From: Bacillus proteolyticus
GTDB lineage: Bacteria; Bacillota; Bacilli; Bacillales; Bacillaceae_G
Direction: 5' to 3'
DNA length: 64,000 bases
NCBI RefSeq assembly: GCF_001884065.1
Contig: NZ_MACH01000157.1
Location: 59,967-123,966 of the forward strand
Numbering within the stretch: the stretch's first letter is position 1; each line of letters opens with the position of its first letter. This document shows positions 40,127 through 49,470 of this stretch, piece after piece. A program made the translations under genes and the position numbers. Under the pieces are notes generated by a model. The model did not search any database, was not told where the DNA came from, and saw only the letters and a program-made list of their open reading frames with translations.

Positions 40127-41187
40127 TCACATTAGAATATAAGAATAAAGAAAATGTCGAAATCGATTCTAGCCTTCATAATGAAAGTAGATCAGCTAGT
40201 GCTTTTCGTTCTAAGAAGGAAGCAAGACGGTATTGGATTTTACTGATAACATTGATTGCTTTAGGTCTCCTTTCTTCATATGGACTTTTAGTTTATAACA
40301 ACCCAGTTCCGATAGATTCACCTTCTTTTATTCCAGTTGTTAAGAGAAGAATAGTAGCTATTGTTGCGATGATTATTGCTGCAGTTTGCCATAGCTTATC
40401 GACAGTTGCTTTCCAATCTATTACGAATAATAAGATTATTACTCCTTCACTTTTAGGTTTCGAATCACTTTATTCAGCAATTCAAACGAGTACAATATTC
40501 TTCTTTGGTGCTAGTGCATTGCTCAATTTTAATGGAATTGGATCATTTTTATTTCAAGTCGTTGTTATGGTCTTCATGAGTTTGATACTTTATGGATGGT
40601 TACTTTCCGGTAAATACGGGAATTTACAACTTATGCTTTTAGTTGGAATTATTATTGGTACCGGGTTAAATTCTGTGTCAACCTTCATGAGAAAACTACT
40701 TGCGCCTTCAGAATTTGATATTTTACAAGCGAGATTATTTGGTTCTGTTAATCATGCAGATCCTGCTTATTTTCCCGTTGTAATTCCTATGGTCATAATT
40801 GTAGCAGTATTAATTTTTGCTCATTCTAAGAATTTGAATGTTTTGTCACTAGGAAAGGATGTTGCTACTTCTTTTGGAGTTAAATATCAACCTAGTGTAA
40901 TTTATACGCTTGTATTAGTTGCTATTTTAATGTCCATTTCAACAGCTCTAATTGGGCCACTTACTTTCTACGGCTTTTTAGTAGCAACTTTGAGTTATCA
41001 GGCGGCGTCAACTTATGATCATAGATATATTTTTCCAATGGCTTTTGCAATAGGATTTTTAATAATGACGAGTGCATACTTTTTAATGTATCATGTATTC
41101 CATGCTCAAGGTGTGGTTTCAGTTATTATTGAATTATTTGGTGGAATCATATTCTTAACTATAGTTTTAAGGAAGAGGGCTTTATGA
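40123..41187 (+). CDS. fatD: Siderophore ABC transporter permease FatD (YclO type)
   Basis: This is the second FecCD-type permease, 354 residues, with a 35-residue charged N-terminal extension before the first helix. The blocks KRRIVAIVAMIIAAVCHSLS and LIGPLTFYGFLVATLSY correspond to the family motifs. It forms the heterodimeric channel with FatC; the four-base overlaps on both sides indicate coupled translation. Confidence 0.92.
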   Translation: MITLEYKNKENVEIDSSLHNESRSASAFRSKKEARRYWILLITLIALGLLSSYGLLVYNNPVPIDSPSFIPVVKRRIVAIVAMIIAAVCHSLSTVAFQSITNNKIITPSLLGFESLYSAIQTSTIFFFGASALLNFNGIGSFLFQVVVMVFMSLILYGWLLSGKYGNLQLMLLVGIIIGTGLNSVSTFMRKLLAPSEFDILQARLFGSVNHADPAYFPVVIPMVIIVAVLIFAHSKNLNVLSLGKDVATSFGVKYQPSVIYTLVLVAILMSISTALIGPLTFYGFLVATLSYQAASTYDHRYIFPMAFAIGFLIMTSAYFLMYHVFHAQGVVSVIIELFGGIIFLTIVLRKRAL

Positions 41188-41936
41188 TAAAAATTGATAA
41201 TGTTAAAAAGTTCTATACTGATAAGGTAAAAATAGGACCTTTGGATATTGAAATACCAAAAGCAGGCTTTACTTCTTTAATTGGACCAAATGGCGCTGGA
41301 AAGTCAACGACACTTTTGATGATTGGCAGACTTTTAGATATGGATGAAGGTCAAATTCAGGTAGCGAATATGGATGTTTCTGAATCCAAATCAAAAGACT
41401 TAGCAAAAGTTTTGACTATATTGCGACAAGAAAATCATTTTGTAACGAGGCTTACTATTAGACAACTAGTTGGATTTGGGCGCTTTCCTTATTCAAAGGG
41501 AAGATTAACTAAAGAAGATGAGGTTATCATTTCTAAATATATCGATTTCTTAGACTTAACTAGTTTAGAGAATAGATATTTAGATGAGCTTTCTGGTGGT
41601 CAAAGACAAAGGGCATATGTAGCGATGGTATTGTGCCAAGAGACTGAATATGTACTTTTGGACGAGCCTCTAAACAACCTGGATGTTGCTCGTTCTGTTC
41701 AAATGATGGAGCACTTGAGACGTGCGGCTAATGAATTTGGAAGAACAATTCTGACTGTTATGCATGACATAAATTTTGCAGCCAAATACTCTGATAAAAT
41801 TTGTGCTATGAAAGATGGACAAATTGCTGCTTTTGGAACAGTAGAAGAGGTTATGGACCCAACACTTTTGACAGATATTTTTGAAACAAAAATAGAGATT
41901 ATTAATGGTCCTTATGGGCCGATCGCAGTTTATTAG
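41184..41936 (+). CDS. fatE: Siderophore ABC transporter ATP-binding protein FatE (YclP type)
   Basis: The ATPase of the importer has Walker A GPNGAGKST, signature LSGGQRQRAYVAM, Walker B YVLLDEP and the H-loop MHDINFA. It has 250 residues. It is the last gene of the Fur-controlled operon and is followed by a terminator at 41995. Confidence 0.94.
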   Translation: MIKIDNVKKFYTDKVKIGPLDIEIPKAGFTSLIGPNGAGKSTTLLMIGRLLDMDEGQIQVANMDVSESKSKDLAKVLTILRQENHFVTRLTIRQLVGFGRFPYSKGRLTKEDEVIISKYIDFLDLTSLENRYLDELSGGQRQRAYVAMVLCQETEYVLLDEPLNNLDVARSVQMMEHLRRAANEFGRTILTVMHDINFAAKYSDKICAMKDGQIAAFGTVEEVMDPTLLTDIFETKIEIINGPYGPIAVY

Positions 41937-41994
41937 TTATAAAATGTAAAAAATACTGTAGCTTGCGTAGATTATGCAAGCCACTCTAGTTGAA

Positions 41995-42031
41995 GTTGCT
42001 GTCTATATTTTATAGACAGCAGCTTTTTTTA
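41995..42031 (+). terminator. Terminator of fatBCDE
   Basis: GCTGTCTATA and TATAGACAGC form a 10-bp stem with a short loop, followed by a T run after an extra AGC. Confidence 0.9.
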
Positions 42032-42138
42032 TGTGATTACTCATAAAATGCAAAAGAATGCTTCACCTTTTCAAGTATGTACCAAACGAAAAAAATATCT
42101 CTGTATAGCTTTTTAAAAGAATTCAGCTTGGTTTTTTA

Positions 42139-42193
42139 TATGTAATATTGCATATCAGAGTGTATTGATAAAAATGTAAGGGGTCACTATAAT
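42139..42193 (+). promoter_or_regulatory. PlcR box and sigma-A promoter ahead of the peptide and cytolysin genes
   Basis: TATGTAATATTGCATA (42139-42154) is a perfect PlcR box (TATGNANNNNTNCATA). Eleven bases on, a -35 TTGATA (42165-42170), a 17-base spacer and a -10 TATAAT (42188-42193) make a strong promoter. PlcR with its signal peptide PapR activates secreted virulence genes at high cell density, so this promoter should fire at entry into stationary phase. Confidence 0.93.
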
Positions 42194-42245
42194 GAGGGCA
42201 TAAAGATAAATCACATTTTCGTAGCAATAAAAAGGAGGAAATAAT

Positions 42246-42326
42246 ATGGAAATCGCAATGGCAGTTTTGAAATTTGTAGGTGGCGTAATCCCGTTAATTC
42301 AAGAACTTTTAAAAGCATTTATGTAG
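42246..42326 (+). CDS. 26-residue amphipathic peptide upstream of the cytolysin
   Basis: A short gene with an ideal AAAGGAGG site encodes MEIAMAVLKFVGGVIPLIQE followed by LLKAFM. The hydrophobic residues with spaced Glu, Lys and Gln would form an amphipathic helix broken by Gly-Gly and Pro. Size and pattern recall staphylococcal delta-lysin and alpha-type phenol-soluble modulins, but no homology is claimed. It is the first frame after the PlcR-driven promoter and 59 bases ahead of the cytolysin gene, with no terminator between. Alternatives are a leader peptide or a small membrane toxin of another kind. Confidence 0.72.
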   Translation: MEIAMAVLKFVGGVIPLIQELLKAFM

Positions 42327-42385
42327 GTTTATTAGTTAGCTATCATTTATCAATCATTATCATATTTTACTAAAAAAAGAACGGG

Positions 42386-43924
42386 GTGATTTTTCTGAAT
42401 ATTAAGAAAAACACTAAAAGAAGAAAGTTCCTTGCATGTTTATTAGTTAGTCTATGCACTATTAATTATTCATCTATTTCCTTCGCAGAAACACAAGCAA
42501 GTAATGCAACTGATGTAACCCAAAATGCTAGTGGCATTGATACTGGTATAGCAAATCTTAAATATAATAATCAAGAGGTTTTAGCTGTAAATGGTGATAA
42601 AGTAGAGAGTTTTGTTCCGAAAGAAAGTATCAATTCAAATGGTAAATTTGTAGTAGTGGAACACGAGAAAAAATCACTTACAACGTCACCAGTCGATATT
42701 TCAATTATTGATTCTGTAGTGAATCGCACGTATCCAGGAGCTGTACAACTTGCAAATAAAGCTTTTGCAGACAATCAACCGAGTTTATTAGTGGCTAAGA
42801 GAAAGCCTTTGAATATTAGTATAGACTTACCTGGCATGAGAAAAGAAAATACAATCACTGTTCAAAATCCGACATATGGTAATGTAGCTGGAGCAGTAGA
42901 CGATTTAGTATCTACTTGGAATGAAAAGTATTCCACAACACATACGTTACCTGCAAGAATGCAGTATACGGAATCTATGGTTTATAGTAAATCACAAATA
43001 GCAAGTGCTCTTAATGTTAACGCTAAATATCTTGATAACAGTCTAAACATTGATTTTAATGCGGTTGCAAATGGAGAGAAAAAAGTGATGGTAGCGGCAT
43101 ATAAGCAAATATTTTATACGGTAAGTGCTGAACTACCTAACAATCCATCCGACCTTTTTGATAATAGTGTTACTTTTGGTGAGTTAACTCGAAAAGGCGT
43201 AAGTAATTCGGCTCCACCTGTTATGGTTTCAAATGTAGCTTATGGTAGAACAATTTATGTGAAATTAGAAACAACATCTAAGAGCAAAGATGTACAAGCT
43301 GCTTTTAAAGCCTTACTTAAGGATAACAGCGTTGAAACAAGTGGACAGTATAAAGATATTTTTGAAGAAAGTACCTTTACTGCTGTAGTATTAGGTGGAG
43401 ATGCGAAAGAGCATAACAAGGTTGTTACTAAAGATTTCAATGAAATCCGAAATATCATTAAAGATAATGCTGAATTAAGTCTTAAAAATCCAGCATACCC
43501 AATTTCATATACAAGTACTTTCTTAAAAGATAATGCAACTGCTGCTGTTCATAACAATACAGATTATATTGAGACGACAACTACAGAATATTCAAGTGCT
43601 AAAATGACACTTGATCATTACGGTGCTTACGTTGCTCAATTTGATGTATCTTGGGATGAATTCACATTTGACCAAAATGGTAACGAAGTACTAACACATA
43701 AAACATGGGATGATAGCGGAAAAGACAAAACGGCTCATTACTCTACAGTTATCCCTCTTCCACCGAACTCAAAAAATATAAAGGGCGTAGCAAGAGAATG
43801 TACAGGTCTTGCATGGGAATGGTGGAGAACAATTATTAATGAACAAAATGTTCCATTAACAAATGAAATAAAAGTTTCAATTGGAGGAACAACATTATAC
43901 CCAACTGCTAGTATTAGTCATTAG
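42386..43924 (+). CDS. clo: Cholesterol-dependent cytolysin (cereolysin O / anthrolysin O type)
   Basis: This is a secreted pore-forming toxin of the thiol-activated family. A signal peptide (cleavage near SISFA-ET, about residue 34) precedes the pore-forming domains, and domain 4 carries the canonical undecapeptide [11 protein letters not shown] (residues 471-481) and the Thr-Leu cholesterol-recognition pair in GGTTLYP. It has 512 residues, close to anthrolysin O throughout. The start is GTG behind ACGGGG. Transcription most likely comes from the PlcR-box promoter at 42139-42193, through the small peptide gene. Confidence 0.97.
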   Translation: MIFLNIKKNTKRRKFLACLLVSLCTINYSSISFAETQASNATDVTQNASGIDTGIANLKYNNQEVLAVNGDKVESFVPKESINSNGKFVVVEHEKKSLTTSPVDISIIDSVVNRTYPGAVQLANKAFADNQPSLLVAKRKPLNISIDLPGMRKENTITVQNPTYGNVAGAVDDLVSTWNEKYSTTHTLPARMQYTESMVYSKSQIASALNVNAKYLDNSLNIDFNAVANGEKKVMVAAYKQIFYTVSAELPNNPSDLFDNSVTFGELTRKGVSNSAPPVMVSNVAYGRTIYVKLETTSKSKDVQAAFKALLKDNSVETSGQYKDIFEESTFTAVVLGGDAKEHNKVVTKDFNEIRNIIKDNAELSLKNPAYPISYTSTFLKDNATAAVHNNTDYIETTTTEYSSAKMTLDHYGAYVAQFDVSWDEFTFDQNGNEVLTHKTWDDSGKDKTAHYSTVIPLPPNSKNIKGVARECTGLAWEWWRTIINEQNVPLTNEIKVSIGGTTLYPTASISH

Positions 43925-43929
43925 GTATA

Positions 43930-43963
43930 AAAAAGCGCCCTGTAAGCAGGGCGCTTTTTTACT
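43930..43963. terminator. Bidirectional terminator between the cytolysin and permease genes
   Basis: AAAAAGCGCCCTG and CAGGGCGCTTTTTT flank TAAG; A and T runs on both sides serve both convergent genes. Confidence 0.93.
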
Positions 43964-43975
43964 TAGTCACAAATT

Positions 43976-45256
43976 TTACTCTTTCCAAAACTGTTCCAAT
44001 AGAATGACAAGCATGGTACCCACAAGTAATCCATTACTTAAAACATATTGTAAGGAAGAAGGAATTCCGCTAAATGCACTTTCTGGAAGAAACATTATTC
44101 CCAAACTGATTAATAATGAAATTCCTAATATAGTTAATCGGCGTTGATTTAATTCTTCACGTAAAATGGATTGAAATGAAATGCCTATTACTTGGACAAA
44201 TGTTGCTAAAAGTGCAGCATTAGCAATAGGACCTGGTAGCAAGGATATAAAGTTTACAATTGAGGGGATAAAAGAAATACCTGCTAATATAAGACTTGCT
44301 ATAAGAAACGACTTCACTTTTTTTTGGCCTGTTAGTTGAATAAATCCTGCTGATGCAGGTAATGGTACAATTCCAATTGTAGAGAACAATGACGAGATAA
44401 TATGTGATATACCTCCGACCCATACACCACGGTTCAGTGTTTGCTTTTCATGTTCTTTAGATAACGGAGCCACTTGTTTTACAGCCGAAATAGCAGCAAT
44501 TGTATTTGCAACTAAAAGAAAGGTAAATAAAGTCGCAGTTAGAGTCATTCCAATATCGAATCTAGGTGTGCCCCAAGAAAATAGCTCTGGTAACTTAACT
44601 AACGGTGTGTGTGAAGGCATATGAGATGATTTTCCTAATACAGCATACAAAAGCCAACCACATGAAATTCCAAGTAACACAGCGTAACTTTTCATCCATC
44701 CTTTCCCTTTAATTGATAAGAAAGTAATAAGGGCAAAAACAAAGAGCGCAATAGTAGCCGTTGTATAATCAGGATGAGTTACAGCTCCTTGTAATCCCAT
44801 CATTCCTTTTAGTAACACACCACTAAGCTGAAGAGATAATATTAAAAGAAAAGTGCCTGTAACCAAAGGTGTAAATAAACGTAGAATTCGATGAACAAGC
44901 CCTGTTATACCAAGAACGAAGAGTAATATACCTGCAATAATTAACCCGCCTTCTAAAAGTTGCAACACGTCTTTTGCGCTTTGGCCCTGATGCATAGCTA
45001 CTTGTCCCAGTATGACAAATATACTTACCCATGAACCGGCTGGACCATCTGCTATGGGATAGCGATGCCCAAACCATGCTTGTATAAATGAACTTACTCC
45101 CACGACTAAAAAAGTTCGCTGCATTAATGTTGAGATATCTTCTATTGATAAATAGAAGATGCCACCAATAATTATAGGCAATGCAATTGCATTTGCTAAT
45201 AAAAACACAAACCACTGTAGAATACTAAAGCTCGTATTAAAGTATTTTTTATTCAT
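43976..45256 (-). CDS. NCS2-family (xanthine/uracil-type) permease
   Basis: This is a 426-residue transporter with 12 or more hydrophobic segments. It has the NCS2 features of a broken helix near ADGPAGSWVSIF and a second conserved half-site GIVPLPASAGFIQLTG. NCS2 members import purines, pyrimidines or related compounds. It lies on the same strand as the cyanase and carbonic anhydrase genes, 127 bases downstream, where other bacteria put the MFS transporter CynX; a role in cyanate or a related nitrogen source is a guess from position. Confidence 0.85.
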   Translation of the reverse strand: MNKKYFNTSFSILQWFVFLLANAIALPIIIGGIFYLSIEDISTLMQRTFLVVGVSSFIQAWFGHRYPIADGPAGSWVSIFVILGQVAMHQGQSAKDVLQLLEGGLIIAGILLFVLGITGLVHRILRLFTPLVTGTFLLILSLQLSGVLLKGMMGLQGAVTHPDYTTATIALFVFALITFLSIKGKGWMKSYAVLLGISCGWLLYAVLGKSSHMPSHTPLVKLPELFSWGTPRFDIGMTLTATLFTFLLVANTIAAISAVKQVAPLSKEHEKQTLNRGVWVGGISHIISSLFSTIGIVPLPASAGFIQLTGQKKVKSFLIASLILAGISFIPSIVNFISLLPGPIANAALLATFVQVIGISFQSILREELNQRRLTILGISLLISLGIMFLPESAFSGIPSSLQYVLSNGLLVGTMLVILLEQFWKE

Positions 45257-45383
45257 ATTAGTCTCCTTTGCCGAAAAAGAATCTCATAGTAAAAATCCAC
45301 CCTTTCTATACAGTTAGATTAAAAAGGATGGATTTTGTAAATCTATAAAATCATTTTAATTATATAGATAGATTTTTAATTAA

Positions 45384-45833
45384 TTACCATGTACGGAACG
45401 GTAAGAATTTCCCGTTAAGTGTAATAACGATACGAGGATCGCCACCTTTTGGATCTTCTTGTGTATCCACACCTAGATTGAAGTTAATTGCACTCATTAC
45501 ACCTTCGCCAGCTTTTTCTAAGATTAATTCTCTAAGAGTTGGTGCGTATTGTAACATCATTTCATATAATCGATATAAGATTGGGTCAGTAGGAGGCATT
45601 TGCATTACTTGACCTCGAAGTGGAACTACTGTTAATGCCTGAACTACTTCTTCATCTAATTCTAATAGTTTACCAATTTTTTCTGCTTCCGGACGTGTCA
45701 TTGTAGCTTGTCCTAATAATGCTGTTACAACCCAAGTCTCAGAGTTTTCACTTACTTTTGAAATTTCTTCCCATGTTAAACCTTTTGTGATTTTTGCTTC
45801 CATAATTTTTTGCGTAGCTTCTTGTCTATTCAT
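45384..45833 (-). CDS. cynS: Cyanate hydratase (cyanase)
   Basis: Cyanase converts cyanate and bicarbonate to ammonia and carbon dioxide. The catalytic residues Arg88, Glu91 and Ser114 are present with the spacing of the E. coli enzyme (Arg96, Glu99, Ser122) in DPILYRLYEMML and GVMSAINF. It has an N-terminal helical domain and 149 residues in all. It follows the carbonic anhydrase gene by 31 bases, and the pair functions together because the enzyme consumes bicarbonate. Confidence 0.96.
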   Translation of the reverse strand: MNRQEATQKIMEAKITKGLTWEEISKVSENSETWVVTALLGQATMTRPEAEKIGKLLELDEEVVQALTVVPLRGQVMQMPPTDPILYRLYEMMLQYAPTLRELILEKAGEGVMSAINFNLGVDTQEDPKGGDPRIVITLNGKFLPFRTW

Positions 45834-45864
45834 ATCTAATAACTTCCCTTCATTTAAGTAATAA

Positions 45865-46446
45865 TTAATTTTTCATACCATGTAATGTTTTATATCCATC
45901 AACTACTAAATCTAATTTACCTGTGTGAGGATCAATAACTAAACCATGTACAGGAACATCTTTTGGAATAAGTGGATGATTTCTTACTAAATCAACATTA
46001 GCTTGAGTTGAATCGCAGACATCATCGAATCCAAATAACCATTTTTCAAGGTCAACACCAGCATATTCAATTGCTGATAAAATTTCTGGTGAAGCTACTC
46101 CGCGATCTAATATTTTTTGAAGTGTTCCTTTTGGATTAGTTTGGTTTGCACCACATCTATGGTGTCCGATAAGATAGATTTCATCTGCATTTAGATCATA
46201 TACTGATGCTACAACACTTTGCATAACACTATCGAAAGCAGAAGCAATTTTACCACCTGCATTTCTGATAACTTTTGCATCACCATCGTGTATATCTAAA
46301 GCTTTTGGAAGTAGCTCAATTAAACGAGCATCCATGCAAGAAACAACAACCATACGTTTTTTAGGCATTTTTGTCGCTTCACAAGGAGCGTATTCCTCAT
46401 TTTCTACAAATTGTTCATTGAACGATAGGATTTCTTGTAATAACAT
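45865..46446 (-). CDS. Beta-class carbonic anhydrase
   Basis: The zinc ligands of a beta-carbonic anhydrase are visible: Cys37 (VVSCMDARL, with the Asp39-Arg41 dyad), His95 and Cys98 (GHHRCG). It has 193 residues, with AAGGAGG upstream of the start. Next to cyanase it regenerates bicarbonate from the carbon dioxide released, as CynT does in E. coli. By sequence it is of the short YtiB-like kind rather than close to CynT. Confidence 0.93.
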   Translation of the reverse strand: MLLQEILSFNEQFVENEEYAPCEATKMPKKRMVVVSCMDARLIELLPKALDIHDGDAKVIRNAGGKIASAFDSVMQSVVASVYDLNADEIYLIGHHRCGANQTNPKGTLQKILDRGVASPEILSAIEYAGVDLEKWLFGFDDVCDSTQANVDLVRNHPLIPKDVPVHGLVIDPHTGKLDLVVDGYKTLHGMKN

Positions 46447-46613
46447 ATTTGTAACCTCCTTTAAATCTAGATGTATTTTTTTGTTGCGTCCTCTATGTTA
46501 TAGGTGAATATAACTGATAAATAATGTGATGTAAGAGGATAAACTAAGTATAGTGAATTGTATCGATAAGCAGAATAAGCTGGCGAAACACTTTCTGGCT
46601 TTCTACTTTCACG

Positions 46614-47045
46614 GTGAAAGGATTGGTTTATATCATTGATCAAACAGATTTTGAGATACTAAAATTATTAGGAGAAAACTCAAGAATACAATGGAAAGAA
46701 CTTGGTCAGAAAATACATATGACGGGGCAGGCTGTAGGAAATCGAATTCGAAGGTTAGAGGATTTAGGGATTATTGAGCAATACACAATCGCAATAAACC
46801 GAATCAAATTAGGACAAGTAGTGACTGCGTTTGTTACTTTGTTCGTAACAACAGCTAACCATCATGAGTTTATGAATTTCTTTCAAGGAGAAGAAGGGAT
46901 TTCTGAAGTACATCGTATAAGTGGTGATGGATGTTATTTATTAAAAACACATTTTTCTTCCAATGAAGAGTTGGATAACTTTCTAGGACGACTATTAAAG
47001 TACGGGAATTACCGTGTTAACCTATCAATAGGGAAGTTAAAATAA
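46614..47045 (+). CDS. Lrp/AsnC-family transcriptional regulator
   Basis: An N-terminal helix-turn-helix (DQTDFEILKLLGENSRIQWK and TGQAVGNRIRRLEDLGII) is followed by the RAM/AsnC effector domain. It has about 143 residues and is divergent from the carbonic anhydrase-cyanase genes with a 167-base gap, so it is the likely regulator of that module. The start is uncertain: GTG 46614 has no ribosome site, while AAAGGA lies just inside the frame and could serve a slightly later non-ATG start. Confidence 0.85.
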   Translation: MKGLVYIIDQTDFEILKLLGENSRIQWKELGQKIHMTGQAVGNRIRRLEDLGIIEQYTIAINRIKLGQVVTAFVTLFVTTANHHEFMNFFQGEEGISEVHRISGDGCYLLKTHFSSNEELDNFLGRLLKYGNYRVNLSIGKLK

Positions 47046-47082
47046 ACTTTCTGCAAGTTTATGGTTCTTTTTGCTTGTGGCT

Positions 47083-47230
47083 AAGACATGGTTCAACAAA
47101 TAAAAGGAGTATCTCTTATTTAATAAGAGATACTCCTTTTATTTGTTTTTAATAATTATTGATTATTTCACATCTGATTTTTCTTTTTTCATTATTTACT
47201 TTTGACTAGTGAAGGGAACTTTTTTAACAT
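47083..47230 (-). pseudogene. Remnant of a yxeA-like lipoprotein locus
   Basis: From GGCTAAGACATGGTTC, through a near copy of the 22-bp terminator hairpin (ACAAATAAAAGGAGTATCTC...), to GACTAGTGAAGGGAACTTTTTT, the sequence follows the 3-prime end of the yxeA locus at 31992-32260 with a large internal deletion. No coding frame survives. Confidence 0.6.
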
Positions 47231-47306
47231 CAAAACCCCTGCGCTGCATGCAACAGAGATTCTATTATTACTTATCTGACGGTATGATCCTATTTCATTT
47301 TATAGC

Positions 47307-47669
47307 TTATTTAGAAGAATCATGTGCAGGTTTTGATTTAGTGTCCTCAGGCATTTCAAAGGTTTGATTATGGTTAGATTTCACATCTTCGTTAGGAATT
47401 GCTGGCACTGCGTCTTCAGGTGAATTATGGATTGGCGAAGAAGTTGTTGTTCCATCTACACTTGTTGTAACTGATATTGGTTGATTTTGATCAATTTTTG
47501 TACCTTTGTCCATCTTTTTTGCGGATTCTTTTTCATTTTTATTTGTTTGTCTCCATTCTATTTTTTTATTCGATTCTAGTTTGTTCGTTTTCATATCTTT
47601 TGTATCTACTGCACCACCCGCTAATAATCCTGTACTTAAAAGTGTTCCTGCTAATAATGTTTTAAACAT
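47307..47669 (-). CDS. Secreted, highly charged protein of unknown function
   Basis: A short signal peptide (FKTLLAGTLLSTGLLAGGA) is followed by about 100 residues of low-complexity sequence rich in Lys, Asn, Thr, Ser and Pro, with no recognisable domain and probably disordered. AACAAGGAGG stands before the ATG, so it is a real gene. Its 120 residues end KPAHDSSK. It has no partner in view; the upstream region carries two AACTCC direct repeats on the minus strand. Confidence 0.7.
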   Translation of the reverse strand: MFKTLLAGTLLSTGLLAGGAVDTKDMKTNKLESNKKIEWRQTNKNEKESAKKMDKGTKIDQNQPISVTTSVDGTTTSSPIHNSPEDAVPAIPNEDVKSNHNQTFEMPEDTKSKPAHDSSK

Positions 47670-47806
47670 TTTCCATTACCTCCTTGTTTAAGATTACATT
47701 TAGCATAAAACGAGTATCTGGAGTTTATTTGGAGTTCATCTAGATTTTATGTAAGTTTTGCATGTAGGGGCACCATACGAAAAAAGAAAATTGTGCGTTT
47801 GGACAA

Positions 47807-47847
47807 AAAGTAGCCGATTCCCTGTATGTTAAGGAACCGGCTACTTT
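47807..47847 (-). terminator. Hairpin downstream of the anti-sigma gene
   Basis: AAAGTAGCCG.TTCC and GGAA.CGGCTACTTT form a stable stem followed by TTTTGTCC on the minus strand. It probably ends the sigma/anti-sigma transcript. Confidence 0.6.
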
Positions 47848-47988
47848 ATATACTACCTTTTTATGATTATGAAATTAAAAATGATAGAGTAGAAATCAGG
47901 TATGAAATAAATGTAAGTAACACAAGGAAGAATATAAGCATGGTATTGGATACACATCGTTCTATTCTTTTTTTCATTCAAATTTACT

Positions 47989-48936
47989 TTATTTTTTCAA
48001 TTTGGTAGGATCAATTTGAAGTTGACCTTTCCAAGAACCAGCTACTTTTCCAATTCTGCTTATATTGATATCTAATGTAAGTGGTTGTTTGAAAGAATTT
48101 TTCCCTTCAGGACCTTCGATAAATGTAATGACACCTTCTGGTCTATCCTTAAAACGAATACCCATATGCTTTAATTCTTTACCTGATGCTTTTAGTTCGA
48201 ATGGTCCACCATTTGCTCCTTGAATAAATGCTAATTGTCCGAAGTACCCATCTTTCTTATACTCTGGGTTTTTTTCTTGTTGACCATTTACTTTGCCGTC
48301 ATCTTCAAGTTGTAACCCCGTTGTATCAAATTCAAACGGTACTACATTTCCATTTTCTTTTTCAATTTTGTAATGAACGGATATACGTGCATCCGCTACA
48401 TATAATTCTTTCAGATATACTGTAACACCTTGATCTGTAATCTTTTCATCAAGAGGAATAAATTGCCCTTTTGTAACGTCTCTTCCTTCATCGATAATCG
48501 TATCATTTGAAATTGCATTGGAAAAATAAGAGGCAACACCTGTAGCTGCCACTCGAACTTGTGGAATCATGGCTGTTGAAAAAAGCCCTGCTACCGCTAC
48601 TGCTATATACATGAAACGTTTTGATTTTTTATTCATATTTGTAAATAATCCCTTCTTCTGTTCAGGTTTTTGATTGATATAAGAAACATCTTCTAATTTT
48701 GCGCGACTTTCAAATGCTTTCCACGCTTGGTCTACATCAATTTTGATTTCCTTTGATGAATGTACTATTTCTTCCTCTAACATGACATTTTCCCATTGAT
48801 TTAATTTACTAATTTCTAGTAATAAGTCTTGGCATGCGTTACACGTATCTAAATGTTTTGTGAATTCTTTTCTTGTCTCATAAGGTAATTCCCCATCCAT
48901 ATATGCTTGAATAGATCCCACATCATAACAATTCAT
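47989..48936 (-). CDS. Membrane anti-sigma factor with zinc-binding N-terminus
   Basis: Residues 1-40 hold a zinc-binding anti-sigma motif (His28-x3-Cys32-x2-Cys35 in HLDTCNACQ), residues about 107-127 a single membrane segment (FMYIAVAVAGLFSTAMI), and the remaining 185 residues form an extracytoplasmic DUF4179-like sensor. It is located three bases downstream of the ECF sigma gene, its likely target. The inducing signal cannot be read from sequence. Confidence 0.88.
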   Translation of the reverse strand: MNCYDVGSIQAYMDGELPYETRKEFTKHLDTCNACQDLLLEISKLNQWENVMLEEEIVHSSKEIKIDVDQAWKAFESRAKLEDVSYINQKPEQKKGLFTNMNKKSKRFMYIAVAVAGLFSTAMIPQVRVAATGVASYFSNAISNDTIIDEGRDVTKGQFIPLDEKITDQGVTVYLKELYVADARISVHYKIEKENGNVVPFEFDTTGLQLEDDGKVNGQQEKNPEYKKDGYFGQLAFIQGANGGPFELKASGKELKHMGIRFKDRPEGVITFIEGPEGKNSFKQPLTLDINISRIGKVAGSWKGQLQIDPTKLKK

Positions 48937-48939
48937 TTA

Positions 48940-49470
48940 TTAAGCCTCCTCTAATTGTTTATAAATCTTACGAAACTTTTGTTTGGCTCGGACCAATAAT
49001 GTTCCAATAGAAGATATGTCGATTTGAAGCACTTCGGCAATTTCCTTATACTGAAAACCAGAAAATTTCATCAATAAAATGGTTCGATCTCGTTCATCCA
49101 TGTTACGGAGTACCATTTGTACCTTTGTAATTTCTTCTTGTCTAATCCAGTCATCATCTAATGATGAAATATGTTGTACTTCATGATATTGTATGGTTTT
49201 ATCTACTCTCGCCTGATGTCGTTTTTCAGATCGTAGATATTTATACGCTACATAAGTAGAAGATTTTATTAGCCATCCAGGTAAGTGTTCAATTCTCTTC
49301 CAATCGTTGCGATATAGCTGTAAAAAGACTTCTTGGGCTAATTCTTCAGCGATAGTCTGATTTTTGACAATCCATACGATCTGTTTCACAACGTAAACAT
49401 AGTTTTGTTTAAACAAATCTTCAAATGTCACATCCGAAAAAGGCCTGTCTTCCTTTTTTATTTTTAACAT
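48940..49470 (-). CDS. ECF-type RNA polymerase sigma factor
   Basis: A 176-residue sigma factor with region 2 (FEDLFKQNYVYVVKQIVWIV, AEELAQEVFLQLYRN) and region 4 helix-turn-helix (FSGFQYKEIAEVLQIDISSI). Such factors normally transcribe their own operon when the cognate anti-sigma factor, here the next gene, releases them. The promoter region contains an inverted repeat AACCCG-N6-CGGGTT at 49514-49531 and a TATAAT-like -10. Confidence 0.92.
   Translation of the reverse strand: MLKIKKEDRPFSDVTFEDLFKQNYVYVVKQIVWIVKNQTIAEELAQEVFLQLYRNDWKRIEHLPGWLIKSSTYVAYKYLRSEKRHQARVDKTIQYHEVQHISSLDDDWIRQEEITKVQMVLRNMDERDRTILLMKFSGFQYKEIAEVLQIDISSIGTLLVRAKQKFRKIYKQLEEA

Noticed and set aside
42246-42326. Reading the 26-codon frame as a T-box-like or attenuator leader of the cytolysin
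   Set aside because: No terminator or antiterminator structure and no run of identical codons is visible between it and the cytolysin gene; a peptide-coding role fits better, though a simple leader cannot be excluded.
47477-47691. Two plus-strand frames opposite the secreted charged protein gene
   Set aside because: The Phe/Leu-rich products are antisense to Lys/Asn-rich codons; the minus-strand gene has a strong ribosome site and signal peptide.
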